Source: Oscheius dolichura (taxonomy: Eukaryota; Nematoda; Chromadorea; Rhabditida; Rhabditidae). From it: 64,000 nt of DNA. The DNA is taken from contig OW051495.1 of assembly GCA_932521035.1 (NCBI GenBank), forward strand, positions 12,090,001-12,154,000, in the 5' to 3' direction. This document shows positions 20,253 through 31,978 of the stretch, in pieces. Each line of letters starts with the position of its first letter. The stretch's first letter is position 1. The notes beneath the pieces are model-generated. The model did not search any database. It was given only the letters and a program-made list of their open reading frames with translations, and had not been told where the DNA came from. The position numbers and the translations under genes were made by a program.

Positions 20253-23200
20253 TCAGGCCAGTGTTAGTGTCGAATTTCTTTTGGAAGTCTCCTCGTCGAC
20301 GAATTTCTCATGTGGTATCGAAGTCGTATATCTATGGATTACAGTATCCACTAGCGGTACTTGGAAGGTGTTTTGTATTCTTAAAAATGATTCGTGGGGG
20401 GACCATAAGGGACCATACCTTCCGGGAACAATGTTCTCCTCTAGCCAGTCGACTATTCGTATCCACCAAATCCCACGGAGAATGGAATCTTCTCGGATAA
20501 TACAAATATCCGCTTCCACGTAGGCGTGATAGATTCTGAACGGCTACTGTAAGGCATAATTTTTAATTTTGGGTTTAGAATGAAGGTTAACTTTCGCTGT
20601 GAGACCCGCCACATCGAAAATTAAGTTCCTCAGTTTGAAAAGACCACCCTGATCTTCTCAACTGCCTCTCTCTTCCCACTGAATCACTCTGCCCTCTGAA
20701 CCATCTCATATTGACTCAAACAATTCTCGTCATATTTACCGAATGAGTCTAGTCATTGAGACAATAAGCGCAGTGTGATCTGTAGTCCCTAAAATAACCC
20801 TTCCCCACCTGAAGACATAAGTCGATAGCCAGTAGGCTATTACAACATCCGTGGAGTAGTGAGTCCTACTGATGATTAGGCAAACAGCACCGACGAAGGC
20901 ACACATGATGGGAAACCATTGCAGCCATTTGTACCGCTTGGGCAGGTAATAGGCTATTGACATACAGCAAGTGACCTGAAATATGGGGAAATAGAGTTTT
21001 AAGAAGGGTACAGTAGTTTTATAAATATTTAATGCACTGGTATCGAAGCGAAAAAACACTTAATAAACCAAAAGAATGCCCAACGATGCTCTAAAAACGT
21101 TTCAAAACGCGAACTCCATACTCGAGGCTTCTTTCAAAAAACTGACAAGGATCTTTGGATACCGGACGCAGGTCCCGAAACGAGGTCCCGAAACGATTGA
21201 AGCTCTCTATATTTTAAAGGGGCAGTATCGCACTAGTTTGGTTATGCACGAATTACTGTAGAATTTGTCTTTGGCGCCTTTTCTGGCAATTTGAATTTGA
21301 TTGAAAACTCGTCATTTAGTACTTTCGCATTTTATTCTTTGTTGCATATGATTCGCTAGCGTCTGCTGATCATTTTGATATAAAGAAATGCAAGGAATAG
21401 TGGAAAAAACGAGCGAAAATGATTTTTAACAAATAGCAGTAAATCTGCTCTATCTCATCGTACACATGTTTGTGTACGAAGGGACCTGTGCGAGACTGTC
21501 CCTTTAAACAGATGTAGTCGTCTTGAGACCCGCCCGGGAATTGCAAGAAAACCCCTGACAGGTCCTAAAGCCGTCTACAGTAATCCAAATCTCAAACTTT
21601 GACGTCAATGCTTTCCTTTTTCCTAGGGTTGAGTCCCCGGCTCTTCAAATTTTCCTCTTATCTTTATATTTTGTCCACTGGCTGGCGCCAAACCATATCA
21701 TATAGCTAACTATGCGCTCCGTACGCTCTTCCCTTTTCCCCTGATAAGAGCCCCCTCACTATGCTGTTCTGTTATCAAAAGATGAACCCCCATAAAATAA
21801 GGAGGGACCCCCTCTGCAAAACTAACTAACTAACCATAAGCAGAGTATGCCCGGAGAATAATAAATCCCCACATAGCATGCCAATCTTCTCCTGGAAGCC
21901 AAGTTTGATTATTTGATTTTGTAGTCGGATGAGGAAGATACTGCGCGTCGTGTTCAGCTGCTGTTGACAACGGATCGAATTATTCTCATATCCTGGAAAA
22001 TTCTCGATATTTCTCGATGTTTTCAGTGAGAAGAGGGTCGTCTGACTCCCCCCAGTTCCCTCTAAACATTTACTTTTCGGCATTTACCCTTCCCCCTAGT
22101 CAATGTCGGGGAACAAATATTTGAATGATTTTCACGTCAAGTTAGGGGGAAAAGATTAAACTGGTGAATCAGATGGGTTTATAGCACAAGTAGGGATGAT
22201 TCAGGGGAGAGTAAACTACATGATCAGAGATTTCGAAGGTGACGTGATAACTTTATCAAGAGGCTGAGGGAATTTTGCAAATAGAGGACGCAAGCACCCG
22301 GCTGCGCTTGTTTACGTCGGAATTTCTGCGTTTTTATGATTGCTTTAAGGCAAATAAACAATTAGCGGAAGCTTCTGGGGGATGAAAAATAAGAAATTTG
22401 TCTTGAAACGAAAAATATGAGTCTTCAAACGGTTGCCGGTGAGAATGGCGGGAGATTAGCGGTCTGGACTTCCAGGCTCTTGATAGTTCCATAAAATGAA
22501 GGATTTCTTTAATAACGTCCCCCAAAAATATATTTAATGAGATAAATCCCACCTGGAGGTAGTTGTGTGATCATCAAAGTCACAGATCTCATGGAATATA
22601 GCGTAGCAATGATGAAAATGGTCCTCCTCGCGACTATTAACCGTCCTTCGTGAAAGAATATCAGGCACACGGCACAGGAAACACAGATCGAAACCATATA
22701 ATCAGCCATAAACGATGCCCATTCCTGTTCCGGTACCAACATGAAGACGACATCGGGAAGAGCGCCACTAAAAAGCGGAGATCATTATTTTACTTCCTCG
22801 TTTCAAGTAGCAGCAGAGTCGAAACTCAAGTTCCAAAAGACACTGTACTCCTCTCTGCCGTGAACATCGGACGGCAAACACTACTGTATTTATTCAAGGA
22901 ATACCCCCTGCCCTTCAAATAGATGACGGCATGGGTCAAATTTCTCCTTCCGTGTCAATTCAAACAAAAAATTATGAGTCACTAGGAGGGTTTGTAGCCA
23001 ACAGTGGAATTACGAAAGATGCCTGGGGTTTTAGCTATCTAACTGGGGGCATTATAAAATCTTTTAGGGAGGTTCTTCGCACCATCACCCGACTATTTCA
23101 TTTAAAAGAGAGATTCAAAAAAGTATGGTGGATATTTTTAGCAATAGAGCGCAGATACTTTTTGCATTAGGATTTCCCGGATTCAAGAGTTTTTCGACTG

Positions 23201-23365
23201 ATTTTTCAATATTCAATATACCAAGAACAAAAAAAGTTTTTCGACTCACCTTGGTACAAAATCATGAATATAGGATAGAACTGCCCAATTGGAAATGGCT
23301 GCCAGCGCCAGATAGATGACGAGAAATGCCCATTTTTGTGGTTCCACTGGGTACCGGGCAAGCAT
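20253..23365 (-). CDS. sphingomyelin synthase-like enzyme
   Basis: Multi-pass membrane enzyme of the SMS/PAP2-like family, which moves phosphocholine (or phosphoethanolamine) from a phospholipid to ceramide in Golgi or plasma membrane. Five exons: 23250-23365, 22553-22767, 21835-21992, 20809-20975 and 20253-20535, phases consistent, 312 residues. Landmarks: ARYPVEPQKWAF, GALPDVVFMLVPEQEW, FHEGRLIVARRTIF and SVTLMITQLPPG; the first catalytic block CGDLLFSGHT and the second SRTHYSTDVVIAYW carry the conserved His, His and Asp. The end has ILRGIWWIRIVDWLEENIVP as in the family's cytosolic tail. ATG 23365 lies six bases after TTTTCAG-like sequence, fitting trans-splicing or an upstream exon. No SAM domain is present. 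Choline or ethanolamine specificity cannot be told from sequence. Confidence 0.9.
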
Positions 23366-23371
23366 CGACGC

Positions 23372-24851
23372 CTGAAACGAGAATAAACTCCAGGTTGAAA
23401 TATGATCTCTTGTGGTCAATTAGTAAAGTGAGGAGGGGAAGAGAATAAGGTTTCAGGTGGAGAAATGGGATGGAAACCGTCTACTCGAAAAATTGAGAAA
23501 GAAAAGACAGACAAGTGATCAGGTGATTAGGCCCCACTCAAGAGGCAGGGGGTCGTCACAGTTCCTCTGTATGAGTTCAGTTTAGTTTTCCCTTTAACCA
23601 TCAGGTAAACAGCCAAATATTTAGATAACTTCTTGGATAAACTTCAGAAATGAGCCATTCATGGGAGGGGGCAGAGGGGAATGTTTTGATCTTTCTTCCC
23701 TACTTGCCCCGTTTATTGACAGTCAGAAACCTTTCAAGGAGTAGAAGAGGAGGGGGATTAAAAGGGCAATCTTCTCTTCAATTGGCATTAACGTAATGTG
23801 GACAAGGTTCACAAGGATATGCCACTTCGAATTAGAGCAGGAGAAAAACAGGGGACAGCTGAGGGGCGACAGGACAAAGACCGCTCTTGACTTTGACTTG
23901 GGCAGTGCCAGCGCGGAGACCAAACGATCTCCTCTTCTGCCCTCCTCCTTCTCTTCACCCACCCAGCAAACTTGTAAGTAAACAGGCTAGGCTCGCGAAG
24001 TGCAGTGGGAAACACGTGGAGATCATGGCACACTTTATATACTGACGGTCGGGAGAGAAGAGGGCGCGACTGGGAGAGCAGAGTTGAAACACGCGGCAGA
24101 AAAGAACCCTCGAGAGCAAGAGTCAGGAGATCAGAAATGTAAGGGTGTGGTAGGTAAGCGGGACAAAACATCGAAACATTTTACTTTTTGACTTTTCGGG
24201 GTTCCAACCGGGACAGCCCGGTGATTACGGTAGCTGGGTTTAAACGGATACAGGAAAGGGGATAGAGGATGTTTTTTTAAAATGAAAATTGGCTCACTTT
24301 TGGCTCTTGGACTGTCTGATGTTTACAGTCAATGTAGGTTGGTAAATCTGGTGATTTCCGACGAGTTCGAAACAAGCGAGACATCCGTTTAAAGTGGAGA
24401 CGCATAGCCTAGTTCGCTTTAAAGAATTTGAGCTCTTTAACCAAAAAGATGAACCAGCATTGAGAAAATGATATGGCTGTACCCGGGAAAAGAATTCTGA
24501 TCGTACAAGCTTATCTAGCCTGCTGTGATTCATCCAACTCAAAGATAGGGGCTGCTCGAATGGTCGCAGATCATTGTTAAAAGAGCTAAATGAAACCCAG
24601 ACTGACTTTTCGCTCTGTTTCTTTTTATATACTCTTTTGTTTATTATTTACCTCTAAAAATGACGGTAACCCGGGGTTACGATGCCGACGGATATCACAA
24701 CAAGAAGCAGACATTCTATAATTATAAACATGTTATTGGTATAGCGAGGGAAGTTAGTCTCTCCCTCGGGCAAAAAGCGAATCCGTGACCATTTTGATAC
24801 ATATTTATCAATGTGGAAGATTAAACGGACGGGAAAATATAGGATCGAGGG
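23372..24851. other. intergenic region between two minus-strand genes
   Basis: Upstream flank of the sphingomyelin-synthase-like gene and 3' flank of the serpentine receptor. Several ORFs of 60-120 codons on both strands near 23720-24170 overlap each other and show no domain. A missing 5' exon of the synthase could lie here, but none was identified. Confidence 0.35.
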
Positions 24852-26046
24852 CTAGTTTTTCAAAGTGGAGACTTTCCGCCGCCTCCAGAATTGATAATCC
24901 GGGTTCATTAAGATCAGGACAATGCCACCGCTCATTCCAAAGACTGCCCAGCAGAAGAAAGTAACCTCGCTCGAATCTGAACAGTCAGGAATTAGTTTAA
25001 CAGCTAGAATAACTCACATTTAAACCCGAAATAATCCGTAATAACGAGAAGAGAGATCAGCAAAGCTGGAGCAATTACCAGTAGAAAAGGAATAGCCGTT
25101 TGGCAGATCAATTGGATGAAAAATTTCCGTTGAACTCGCTTCAATTTCTCGGAAGTGTTTTTCACATTAATTGCTTTGAACGATGAATAGGCGAGGAAGG
25201 TCATAATAGGGCAGAAGAACGTGGTATTCATTAGTACGGGAATGATGGTCTTCGTGATACATTCCCACCTGTCGTAGGCAAGAATATTTGAGATATTGAT
25301 GAGGGCCGGAGTGACGCAGCTGTATTCCTGAAAAAATGGACCAATTATAGGGGAACGTTCGCGTTGGGACCCTTGTATAATTTAGAGGCCCAGGATCATT
25401 TATTTTATCAGATTTTTTAGACCCTGAAGTGAAAAAAAACAGAGAGATTGGTATTTTCCTGCTCCAAGACCTTCAGAACTCTGACAGTTCCCTTCTCCGC
25501 AAAACGTACCGTTCTAAGTTTTCCAAAAGTTTCTCCCAAGTCCACATTAGCCGTGGCAGTCAGAGTAGAGGTCACAAACGTCGTCCCATAGCCAATAGCC
25601 ACAGTCAGATGGCAATACCATGGGAATTTCCTCAACTTATGGACAGCACAGTAGCGATAGACAAAAAGATGAAGGGCAGCGGCACAGGAGGCAATAATTA
25701 TCAGTTCCCCGAGGGCGAGAACTTGAAGAGCAGGGATAAATCGTCGGATTGGGCCTTTACAGTATCCTACGGGAAGAGGAACAAAGATTATGGGCCTTGT
25801 GAGGAGATTTGTCTGAAAAATGGAGTCATGACTGTTGTTGATACCTACCAGTAAATCCCCAATAAATGATAAAAACTGGTGCCAAAGTAGGTACCATCGA
25901 TAATGTTTCAACTGAAGAGGAGACCGGTAAACAATGCAGAACATCACATAAGGATGAATGACCAGGCTGGCAACAGTAAGAATGTACATTCCCAGTTCAT
26001 AATTTGTAAAAGTCTCCTTTGTATCAAATTCTGGACAGGAAATCAT
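24852..26046 (-). CDS. serpentine receptor (Srh/Str-like chemoreceptor)
   Basis: Seven-helix worm chemoreceptor. First exon from ATG 26046: a short N-terminus (MISCPEFDTKETF), helix one, then the family loop PLQLKHYRWYLLWHQFLSF, typical of the Str superfamily where a TP..MK..KWYLLN-type loop follows helix one; further helices include ALGELIIIASCAAALHLFVY with RYCAVH. Later exons encode TTFFCPIMTFLAYSSFKAI, the basic loop KNTSEKLKRVQRKFFIQL, then QTAIPFLLVIAPALLISLLV, and the last exon VTFFCWAVFGMSGGIVLILM with NPDYQFWRRRK before TAG 24852. Short introns near 24979-25017 and 25269-25330. Likely in the Srh family given the loop and C-terminus; ligand unknown. Confidence 0.78.
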
Positions 26047-26164
26047 TCAAAAAATTGTTGGGAAGGAGGTCGCTTGAAAACATTATGCCGTCTTGTTCTC
26101 CACAGGTGGTTATCGGTAATCTAATTTCAGGGAAACCAGTGGAACAGGAAGTAATCGAGATGAG

Positions 26165-26445
26165 ATTTAATTAAAAGAACCCTCAGGGACCTGCCGTGCG
26201 CTCGTAAGCGTCGGCGCGCATTTGAATTTTGAACGCGCCTTCCGTTTTAATCTATTTCTTTTTATTTTTACACATTTTTCTAGTGATTTATTACCGTGCT
26301 TTCACTTGTTTATAAAAAAACATCATTAAATTAGCCCTTGAAAATGAAAAAGCGAGCTAAAACGGTAGACCCGTTCAAAATTCAAATGCGCACCGACGCT
26401 TACGAGCGCACTCGGCGGCAGGTCCCTGAGAGTTCCTTTAACACT
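26165..26445. repeat. fold-back inverted repeat, possible MITE
   Basis: Left arm about 26165-26255 and right arm about 26345-26445 are imperfect reverse complements: both contain AGGGACCTGCC, GTGCGCTCGTAAGCGTCGG and GCGCATTTGAATTTTGAACG in the same order once one is inverted, separated by an AT-rich loop of about 90 bases. The size fits a miniature inverted-repeat element. No clear target duplication was identified. Confidence 0.75.
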
Positions 26446-26642
26446 TGTGCTAGTGTAGTTTCTGGTAGAAAGTCATCCAAGCGCTTATGGTGTACTTCGG
26501 GGTCGAGAAATGCCTTCTCAAAATGGAAGGGCGTTTTTTTTCCTGCTCGTGCAGCCATGTTCTGTGAATGTTGGCTGTATTTTTGTAGTGCGTCGTTGGC
26601 GAAAACAACACGTTGGGGCAATCTCTTTTTTTTATCTGCCAT
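26400..26642 (-). CDS. hypothetical basic protein partly inside the fold-back repeat
   Basis: An 80-codon opening from ATG 26642: starts MADKKKRLPQRVVFANDALQ, contains AARAGKKTPFHFEKAFLDPE and ends CRRVRS inside the right arm of the inverted repeat. Lysine/arginine-rich, no membrane segment, not recognised. It may be the end of a mobile-element protein or a host gene whose end was replaced by the repeat. Confidence 0.25.
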   Translation of the reverse strand: MADKKKRLPQRVVFANDALQKYSQHSQNMAARAGKKTPFHFEKAFLDPEVHHKRLDDFLPETTLAQVLKELSGTCRRVRS

Positions 26643-26732
26643 TAGGTTTAGGTAAAGCGACTTGAGATTGTACATGTTATTTTATTTATTTCTAATTCAG
26701 TTCAATCATTCTCTGGCTGTTCTCGCTGCAAG

Positions 26733-27673
26733 ATGGTGACGGTTCCCGATGGCAAGAAGAAGGTTAAAGAAGAGCCAAAATCGCCTGTTCCGGCCAAGTC
26801 GACCTCCGACGATCCCAAGGGCAAGAAGGAGATGAAAGGTCGAGGACCATCCAGCTGGTCAGCTACGGTCGTCCCTTTTTGCGAGAGACAACTTTCTGAT
26901 GATAGCCGGCGTTCTTCACGTTTTTAGGGGAAAGTGGTCGACATCGTAGGCGAAAACTACATATACCCATCGACAACCACACTTTTTTGGGCACATTTTG
27001 AAAATTTTATTGAAATTTGACTAGAAGAGCCCAGTATTTATGAGGGGCGCCTTGGCCGGCCGACGCCCCCGTTTTGTGTTCGCGCTTGGGGTTTCTCCAT
27101 TTTGGGAATTTCGGTCGAAATCACCGGATTTGACAAAACAAAAAGCTGGATCATTTTTACCGCTAGCTGACCAAATCCGGCTGGCTATGGGAAAAGGGCT
27201 TAACTTTGGTAAAGTGATGTCGATTCCTCACTGTTACGCGCCAGAGCTTAACCAAAATTAAACCGCGAAAACGCCAAGAAGCGCCGTCGAATGACCCTAC
27301 TCTCATCAGGCTAACTCAAAAAACTTTGTGTAATTTTTCGAAACTTTGAGGCTCGCTTCCTCCCGACGCTCTCAACTCGCGAGCTTGAAAAAAGTATGGG
27401 TCACACATCCAGAACGACCACGTCCAGAAGTTCGACCCCGAAAAGGTCAAGAAAGAAGCAGGCCTGGAGAAGGCTCCGACCAAGGCAGCTACCAACCGAA
27501 GGGACAAGTACGTCGAGAAGAAACACCTACAGCCGGAGAGGATGCAGCTGGGCGGCGTGACGATGCGAAATAGGAGAAGAGCAATCAACAGTACACAAGA
27601 AACGATCACTATAGAAGATGAAAAAAGCATCAACAGACAAATAAATAAATGTATTTCTAAATGTGTTTGTTAG
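26733..27673 (+). CDS. possible lysine-rich protein, exon joins uncertain
   Basis: A first exon starts at ATG 26733 (MVTVPDGKKKVKEEPKSPVP, then PKGKKEMK) and a likely last exon after about 27420 reads KFDPEKVKKEAGLEKAPTKA, then NRRDKYVEKKHLQPERMQLG, ending near 27673 close to an AATAAATAAAT signal. Both are highly charged and alike in composition, which suggests one gene, but the phases I can read do not join simply and an internal dispersed repeat lies between them. Not recognised. Could also be two unrelated fragments. Confidence 0.35.
27025..27125 (+). repeat. dispersed GC-rich repeat, copy A
   Basis: The sequence around GACTAGAAGAGCCCAGTATT, GGGGCGCCTTGGCCGGCC and GACGCCCCCG recurs on the opposite strand at about 59690-59810 (there with an extra GGCGGCAGGCC insertion). 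It sits between the two putative exons of the lysine-rich gene. The shared core is about 90-100 bases. Confidence 0.7.
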
Positions 27674-28335
27674 TAATTTACGAGAGGGGTGAAGGAGAAG
27701 AAAGACGCGACCTCCGTGTGGACGAAAAGCAACTTTTCATTTCGAGAATAATTTATTGTAGGGGCCTGTGTCAGCTGCCCTAAGCGCTGTCGGCGGCACC
27801 CCATCCCACTGAAACGCAACCTCACGCAAGAAGGAATTAAATATACTAGGCTAGCTAAAGGAGGATGACTCCCAAAGAAGGATAAGAAGCCAAAATAAAC
27901 ATTCTAACCGCATAATTCTGCACGTATTGGGAGGATTTACATTTGGCTGTTGTACTCCAGCACCTGTAGAGTCTCGACGGCAAAAGGGACGACAATGACA
28001 ACGTTTGGGTAAACAACTGTGACGGCTGGCTGACAAGGCTGACAAAGAGAGGGCATTAGAATATGTAGACCTTTTCTGAGTCGTCTCTGGCAATAAAATA
28101 TCGCCTTGGGCCAGCGAAAACTATTCCGAAATGATAACCAAGAATCATTCTGTCCCACCATGTTCGCTATAAATGTTCTCTATTTTCTTCAAATGAAAAT
28201 CCTACACTATCCTCCGCATATAGCCTCCAATACGAAGGTATCGTAACCATGACAACGTGCCAGCTGACCAGCTGCAAATAGAGCTGCGTGCTCGTTTGTG
28301 TTGCTACCTAATTACTCTCCCCTCAAATTTCCATC
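27674..28335. other. intergenic region before mks-1
   Basis: Holds the 5' flank of the mks-1 gene. Two overlapping minus-strand openings of 74-80 codons (27851-28161) have no domain. A tandem-looking GGCTGACAAG occurs near 28030-28040. Confidence 0.3.
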
Positions 28336-30220
28336 ATGGCTTCCAGTTTTGGAAGTATTTTCCACTATGCTGGGAATATTCGAAATATGAAGATGAAGTC
28401 AGTCGTTTTATTCCGCTTTATTGATAATTTTAAGGATTTCCCTGAGCCGAGTGAGTCCCGGACCGGGTGCTCTTGATTTAGACGGGACAAATATCCTTGT
28501 AGATGAGGTCGCCTGTAGTTGGAGGGAAGTAAGGACCAGGAAAGTCCTTCCAAAGTAAGATTATGACCTGAAAATTGAGAAATAGGAAGAATTATTCAGT
28601 TATGAAAGGCCAGAGCCAAGAATGTTCACCATTGCTGTGGAACATACCGATAAAGAGACAACAGAAGAGAGTAAAAAGTCTACTATGGACATTTTTGCCT
28701 ACCTGGGAGATCTAGCCGACACGTAAGTTCTTCGTTTTCTCATTGATGAGCAGTAAACTTCGATTTTTTTTTCGTTCAGCTTACATTATTGCCCACCACT
28801 GCCCATTTAGAAGTGAGAACGACCTCCATAATGCCCTAATCTGTCGAATAATCTCCTACGGGGGGAAGACCCTTGTCTTTGAACCGCCACTAACATCCAA
28901 TGGCTTTCAATTGGAAGGAAAGTTGGGTGACTATGTGGCACGGATACATATCTACGAGGATAGCTTTACTTCACTGGCGGATGACTTTGCTAAAATGGAA
29001 ATTGTAAGAGAAAAAAGGAGGGAGTACGTATGGTATTTTACAGATGAATCTACCAGATGCGGGTGTGTTCGACCTGAGCGATGAGAGCTCCGTTACTTTG
29101 TGCTATAATATTTCCATAGGTAGGGATTTTTGAGAACTTTTAGAGATGAAAACATAGCTCTTGATCTGCTGAATATTACTACAGTAACCAATAAAAGAAG
29201 CGGGTACTGAAAGACCCAGAAAATGGGAAAAATATCAAGACTGCACCAGCAACGCGCGCCCCGCCGCTAAAAGCCACCAAAATATCCATTTTTTCAGAAA
29301 CAGGTAAAGATTTCCCCTTCAATGCCATAGCTCTCCAGTGGAGGATAATATCCCAATTTCTTAAAAATTCAAAATCCTCCGGCTGTACAGGATTTGCCTA
29401 TCCTTCCAAGGTACCACCCTCTTCTTTCATTATTTCCTCATTTCTAGGATGACAAGAATCTTTGGAACTTTTCCTATACCTTCTCCATAACGCTAACAAT
29501 TTCCATGACTGACATAACAATCGGAATTGCTAATCCTCAAATTTTACTGGAAGCAGATTCTGAAGACGGTTGGGGAAAGCAATGGGTTGCGGGATATGCG
29601 TGTCTAAGCCTGCCGTTGGGTGCAGGAAGGTGAGAACTCTTATTAATTTGATAGAAATTGCTTTTCGCTTCAGGACCAAGCAGAGGATATCCTTCTGGAG
29701 GCCTTTCAACCCCAATCGTGTCTCAAAAATGCGGGAATTCTTTCTAGGAAGCCCAGTGGAATTGAATTCTGAGGATTTTTTAAAGGTAGGACCAGATTTT
29801 CTGCTAACTGGAGTGGAAATTAGAAATGAGGATCGAAAAAATCTTTAAATCAGAGCGGGTCCCGCCACGAACAAAAAGAACGACCAGTTCTACCGTTCTA
29901 CTGTACCGCAGCCAAAACCCCAGCAATTCGTTTTCAGGACGGCGGGAGAAGAATGTTCGGAATGCACACGGAAGCTAGTGGCTCCCTGGATATTACAGTA
30001 ACCACTCTAATCCACAGTAGACACTTCATGGCAAAGGATACGCTCCAGCATGTCAAATACGGCACAAGATTAGGCCAAATTGGGTAAGTTTCCCCATTTT
30101 CCCTCCTGATTTTCCCTTTATTTCAGGCTAAAAACGGATCTCTACTGGAGGATAATGAAGGTCCTACTGGAATTCGAAGAAGCCCGGCAGATGCTCTTGA
30201 GATCGAGAAAAAATGCTTAA
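28336..30220 (+). CDS. mks-1: MKS1 homologue, B9-domain transition-zone protein
   Basis: Ciliary transition-zone protein, partner of the other B9 proteins (B9D1, B9D2) in the Meckel-syndrome complex at the cilium base. About nine exons. The N-terminus has YAGNIRNMKMK, where vertebrate MKS1 has a similar short RNLRL-type motif. The C-terminal half is the B9 domain: SGCTGFAYPSKDDKNLWNFS, then ITIGIANPQILLEADSEDGW, GKQWVAGYACLSLPLGAG, and RISFWRPFNPNRVSKMREFF with LGSPVEL. It is followed by FGMHTEASGSLDITV and a helical end LEFEEARQMLLRSRKNA, the same order as in MKS1 and unlike the shorter B9D1/B9D2. No signal peptide. Exon boundaries in 29050-29300 are uncertain because a poorly conserved stretch lies there. 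Expected in ciliated sensory neurons. Confidence 0.85.
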
Positions 30221-30278
30221 TAATTTGAAAGGTTTTATTGATATTTTTGAGATCATTTGATGTCATTTGTGACTTTTT

Positions 30279-31978
30279 TCATTGGGAGCGTAGGGAGCTA
30301 GCTTCCAGACGAATTTTCTCCTCGTCTTCACAGGCTTCTTCCGTTGGCCCGAAATTACATTCTATCTCCTTGGTTTGGTAGATATCCAATAGTTCCGAGA
30401 CCATGAGGCTACATATAATCGCCAGTTCATTGAATGCTTGAAAAGACGGGACTGAAAATAAGGGTAAAAATAAAAGGAGTGTGTCTAGGCCTAATTACTC
30501 CCGTTTACAATGAAACAGGTCAAGAAGCGATTGCACACAGTATACTTTTTTTCATGGAGAACAATGACTTACCGTAATGATCACAATAATTATAGTGAAG
30601 ATAAGCCAGGCAGCTCTTATAATTCGGAACTATAGTTTGGGTGACGACCACAAAAAGTAGCAGACGGACTCCTGTTGTAATAGCCAACCCCTAAAGCTTT
30701 TATTAATTACCACAATCCCTAATTTTTATTTCGTTTTTGGTTCTGGGGTTCAAAAAGACAAAACATTAAGAAATCCCTCCTTTTTGACCTCAAAAGACTC
30801 GTTTTCCCGTGCCTCTTGGTCATTGTTGCCAGTTGGATGGGATGGGTGTTGATGTCACCCGCGACACACTTTTTTCGGATCAGCTCTTTAGAAAACGAAA
30901 ATTTCCCTACCGAGTGCCAGAAGGACAGCAGCATCTTTATAGAAAATGTGATATAAGCCGCGATTATCGCCGGCCCCATGAGGTATAAATCTATAAAATA
31001 CGGTATTCCCCCTATTTTTAAGGAAAACTGACATTTCTTATCCGGCGTGCAAAGAAAATTCGACACGTAGAATAAGGAAACATTTTGGAATATCTCATTT
31101 AGTACCATGAATTTGGCCAGGTAGACGTGGAATTTGAAATCTGGACCAGCCCGGTGAACTCTCATAAAGGCCAGGACTATTGCCTGGAAGATGCGGAAGG
31201 TCATCCCGAGAAGAATGGCCGCCCGCAGCGGGACCTAAACAGCGATTTTTAACTAGAAATTTTAATAGCTTTCCCACCTGGACCCATGGTTTGAGTTGGC
31301 TGGAGCGGAAGAGCGATGGGAGCCATTCGGAGTCGGGAATTGGTCTCGGCTGGAAAGGAGATGAATTCAAGGGCCATAGTTAGACAGCGAAAGATGGTTA
31401 CAGTACCCCCAGAGCACCCCCATCATAGTTACAAAGGAAAACAGTTACAGTACTCCCCAAAACCGTCACAGCTAGACAACAATATGGATTATTGGCCTTG
31501 GCCCCTAGATCGAAAAAAGTGGTTACAGTACTCCCAGTAATAATTTTGGACCGCTATAATTAAACAGCCAGGCAACTTACAGTACCCCAAGCCGAAAAAA
31601 TACTCACCCAACAAAAGTTATCGAGTCCTACACCATAAAGATAGACATATTTCCCCTCCAGTCGCTCATCAAACCATGAGATTTCCGTCAGAACGCCGTC
31701 AAATTTCTCTCCTGTATCAGGATCACTGTAGTTAAAATACCTCACTCCGTCTTTATTTACCTTAAACAGGTTGTTTCCAACTGTTTACAGATTAAAACTA
31801 TCTGTACCTTGTAGTGGCTCAAAGCCCATAATGTTCTTTTATCTGTATTAACATCCGGATACGTTGTGACATCATTTATATGAGACAAGGCAATGGATAG
31901 GAGGTAGACAGTGATGGCAAATTGGATCCTACCAACGTGGGCTACTTTTAGTTGGAGATACGGTTCTCCGGAACACAT
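30279..31978 (-). CDS. unrecognised multi-pass membrane protein
   Basis: At least five exons from ATG 31978 to TGA 30279. Exon one: MCSGEPYLQLKVAHVGRIQF and a hydrophobic segment ITVYLLSIALS. Then YFNYSDPDTGEKFDGVLTEI and EGKYVYLYGVGLDNFCW, then MALEFISFPAETNSRLRMAP, joining VPLRAAILLGMTFRIFQAIV, FKFHVYLAKFMVLNEIFQNV, SLFYVSNFLC and MGPAIIAAYITFSIKMLL. The last exon reads FNELAIICSLMVSELLDIYQ and an acidic tail ending SSLRSQ. Five to seven membrane helices are likely. I cannot assign a family: the pattern does not match the Str, Sra or Srg chemoreceptor loops I know. The middle of the gene, 30450-30720, is hardest to join. Confidence 0.6.

Noticed and set aside
27851-28161. Two overlapping minus-strand ORFs, one with CQPCQP
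   Set aside because: No signal peptide or domain, and they overlap each other in different frames; likely chance openings.
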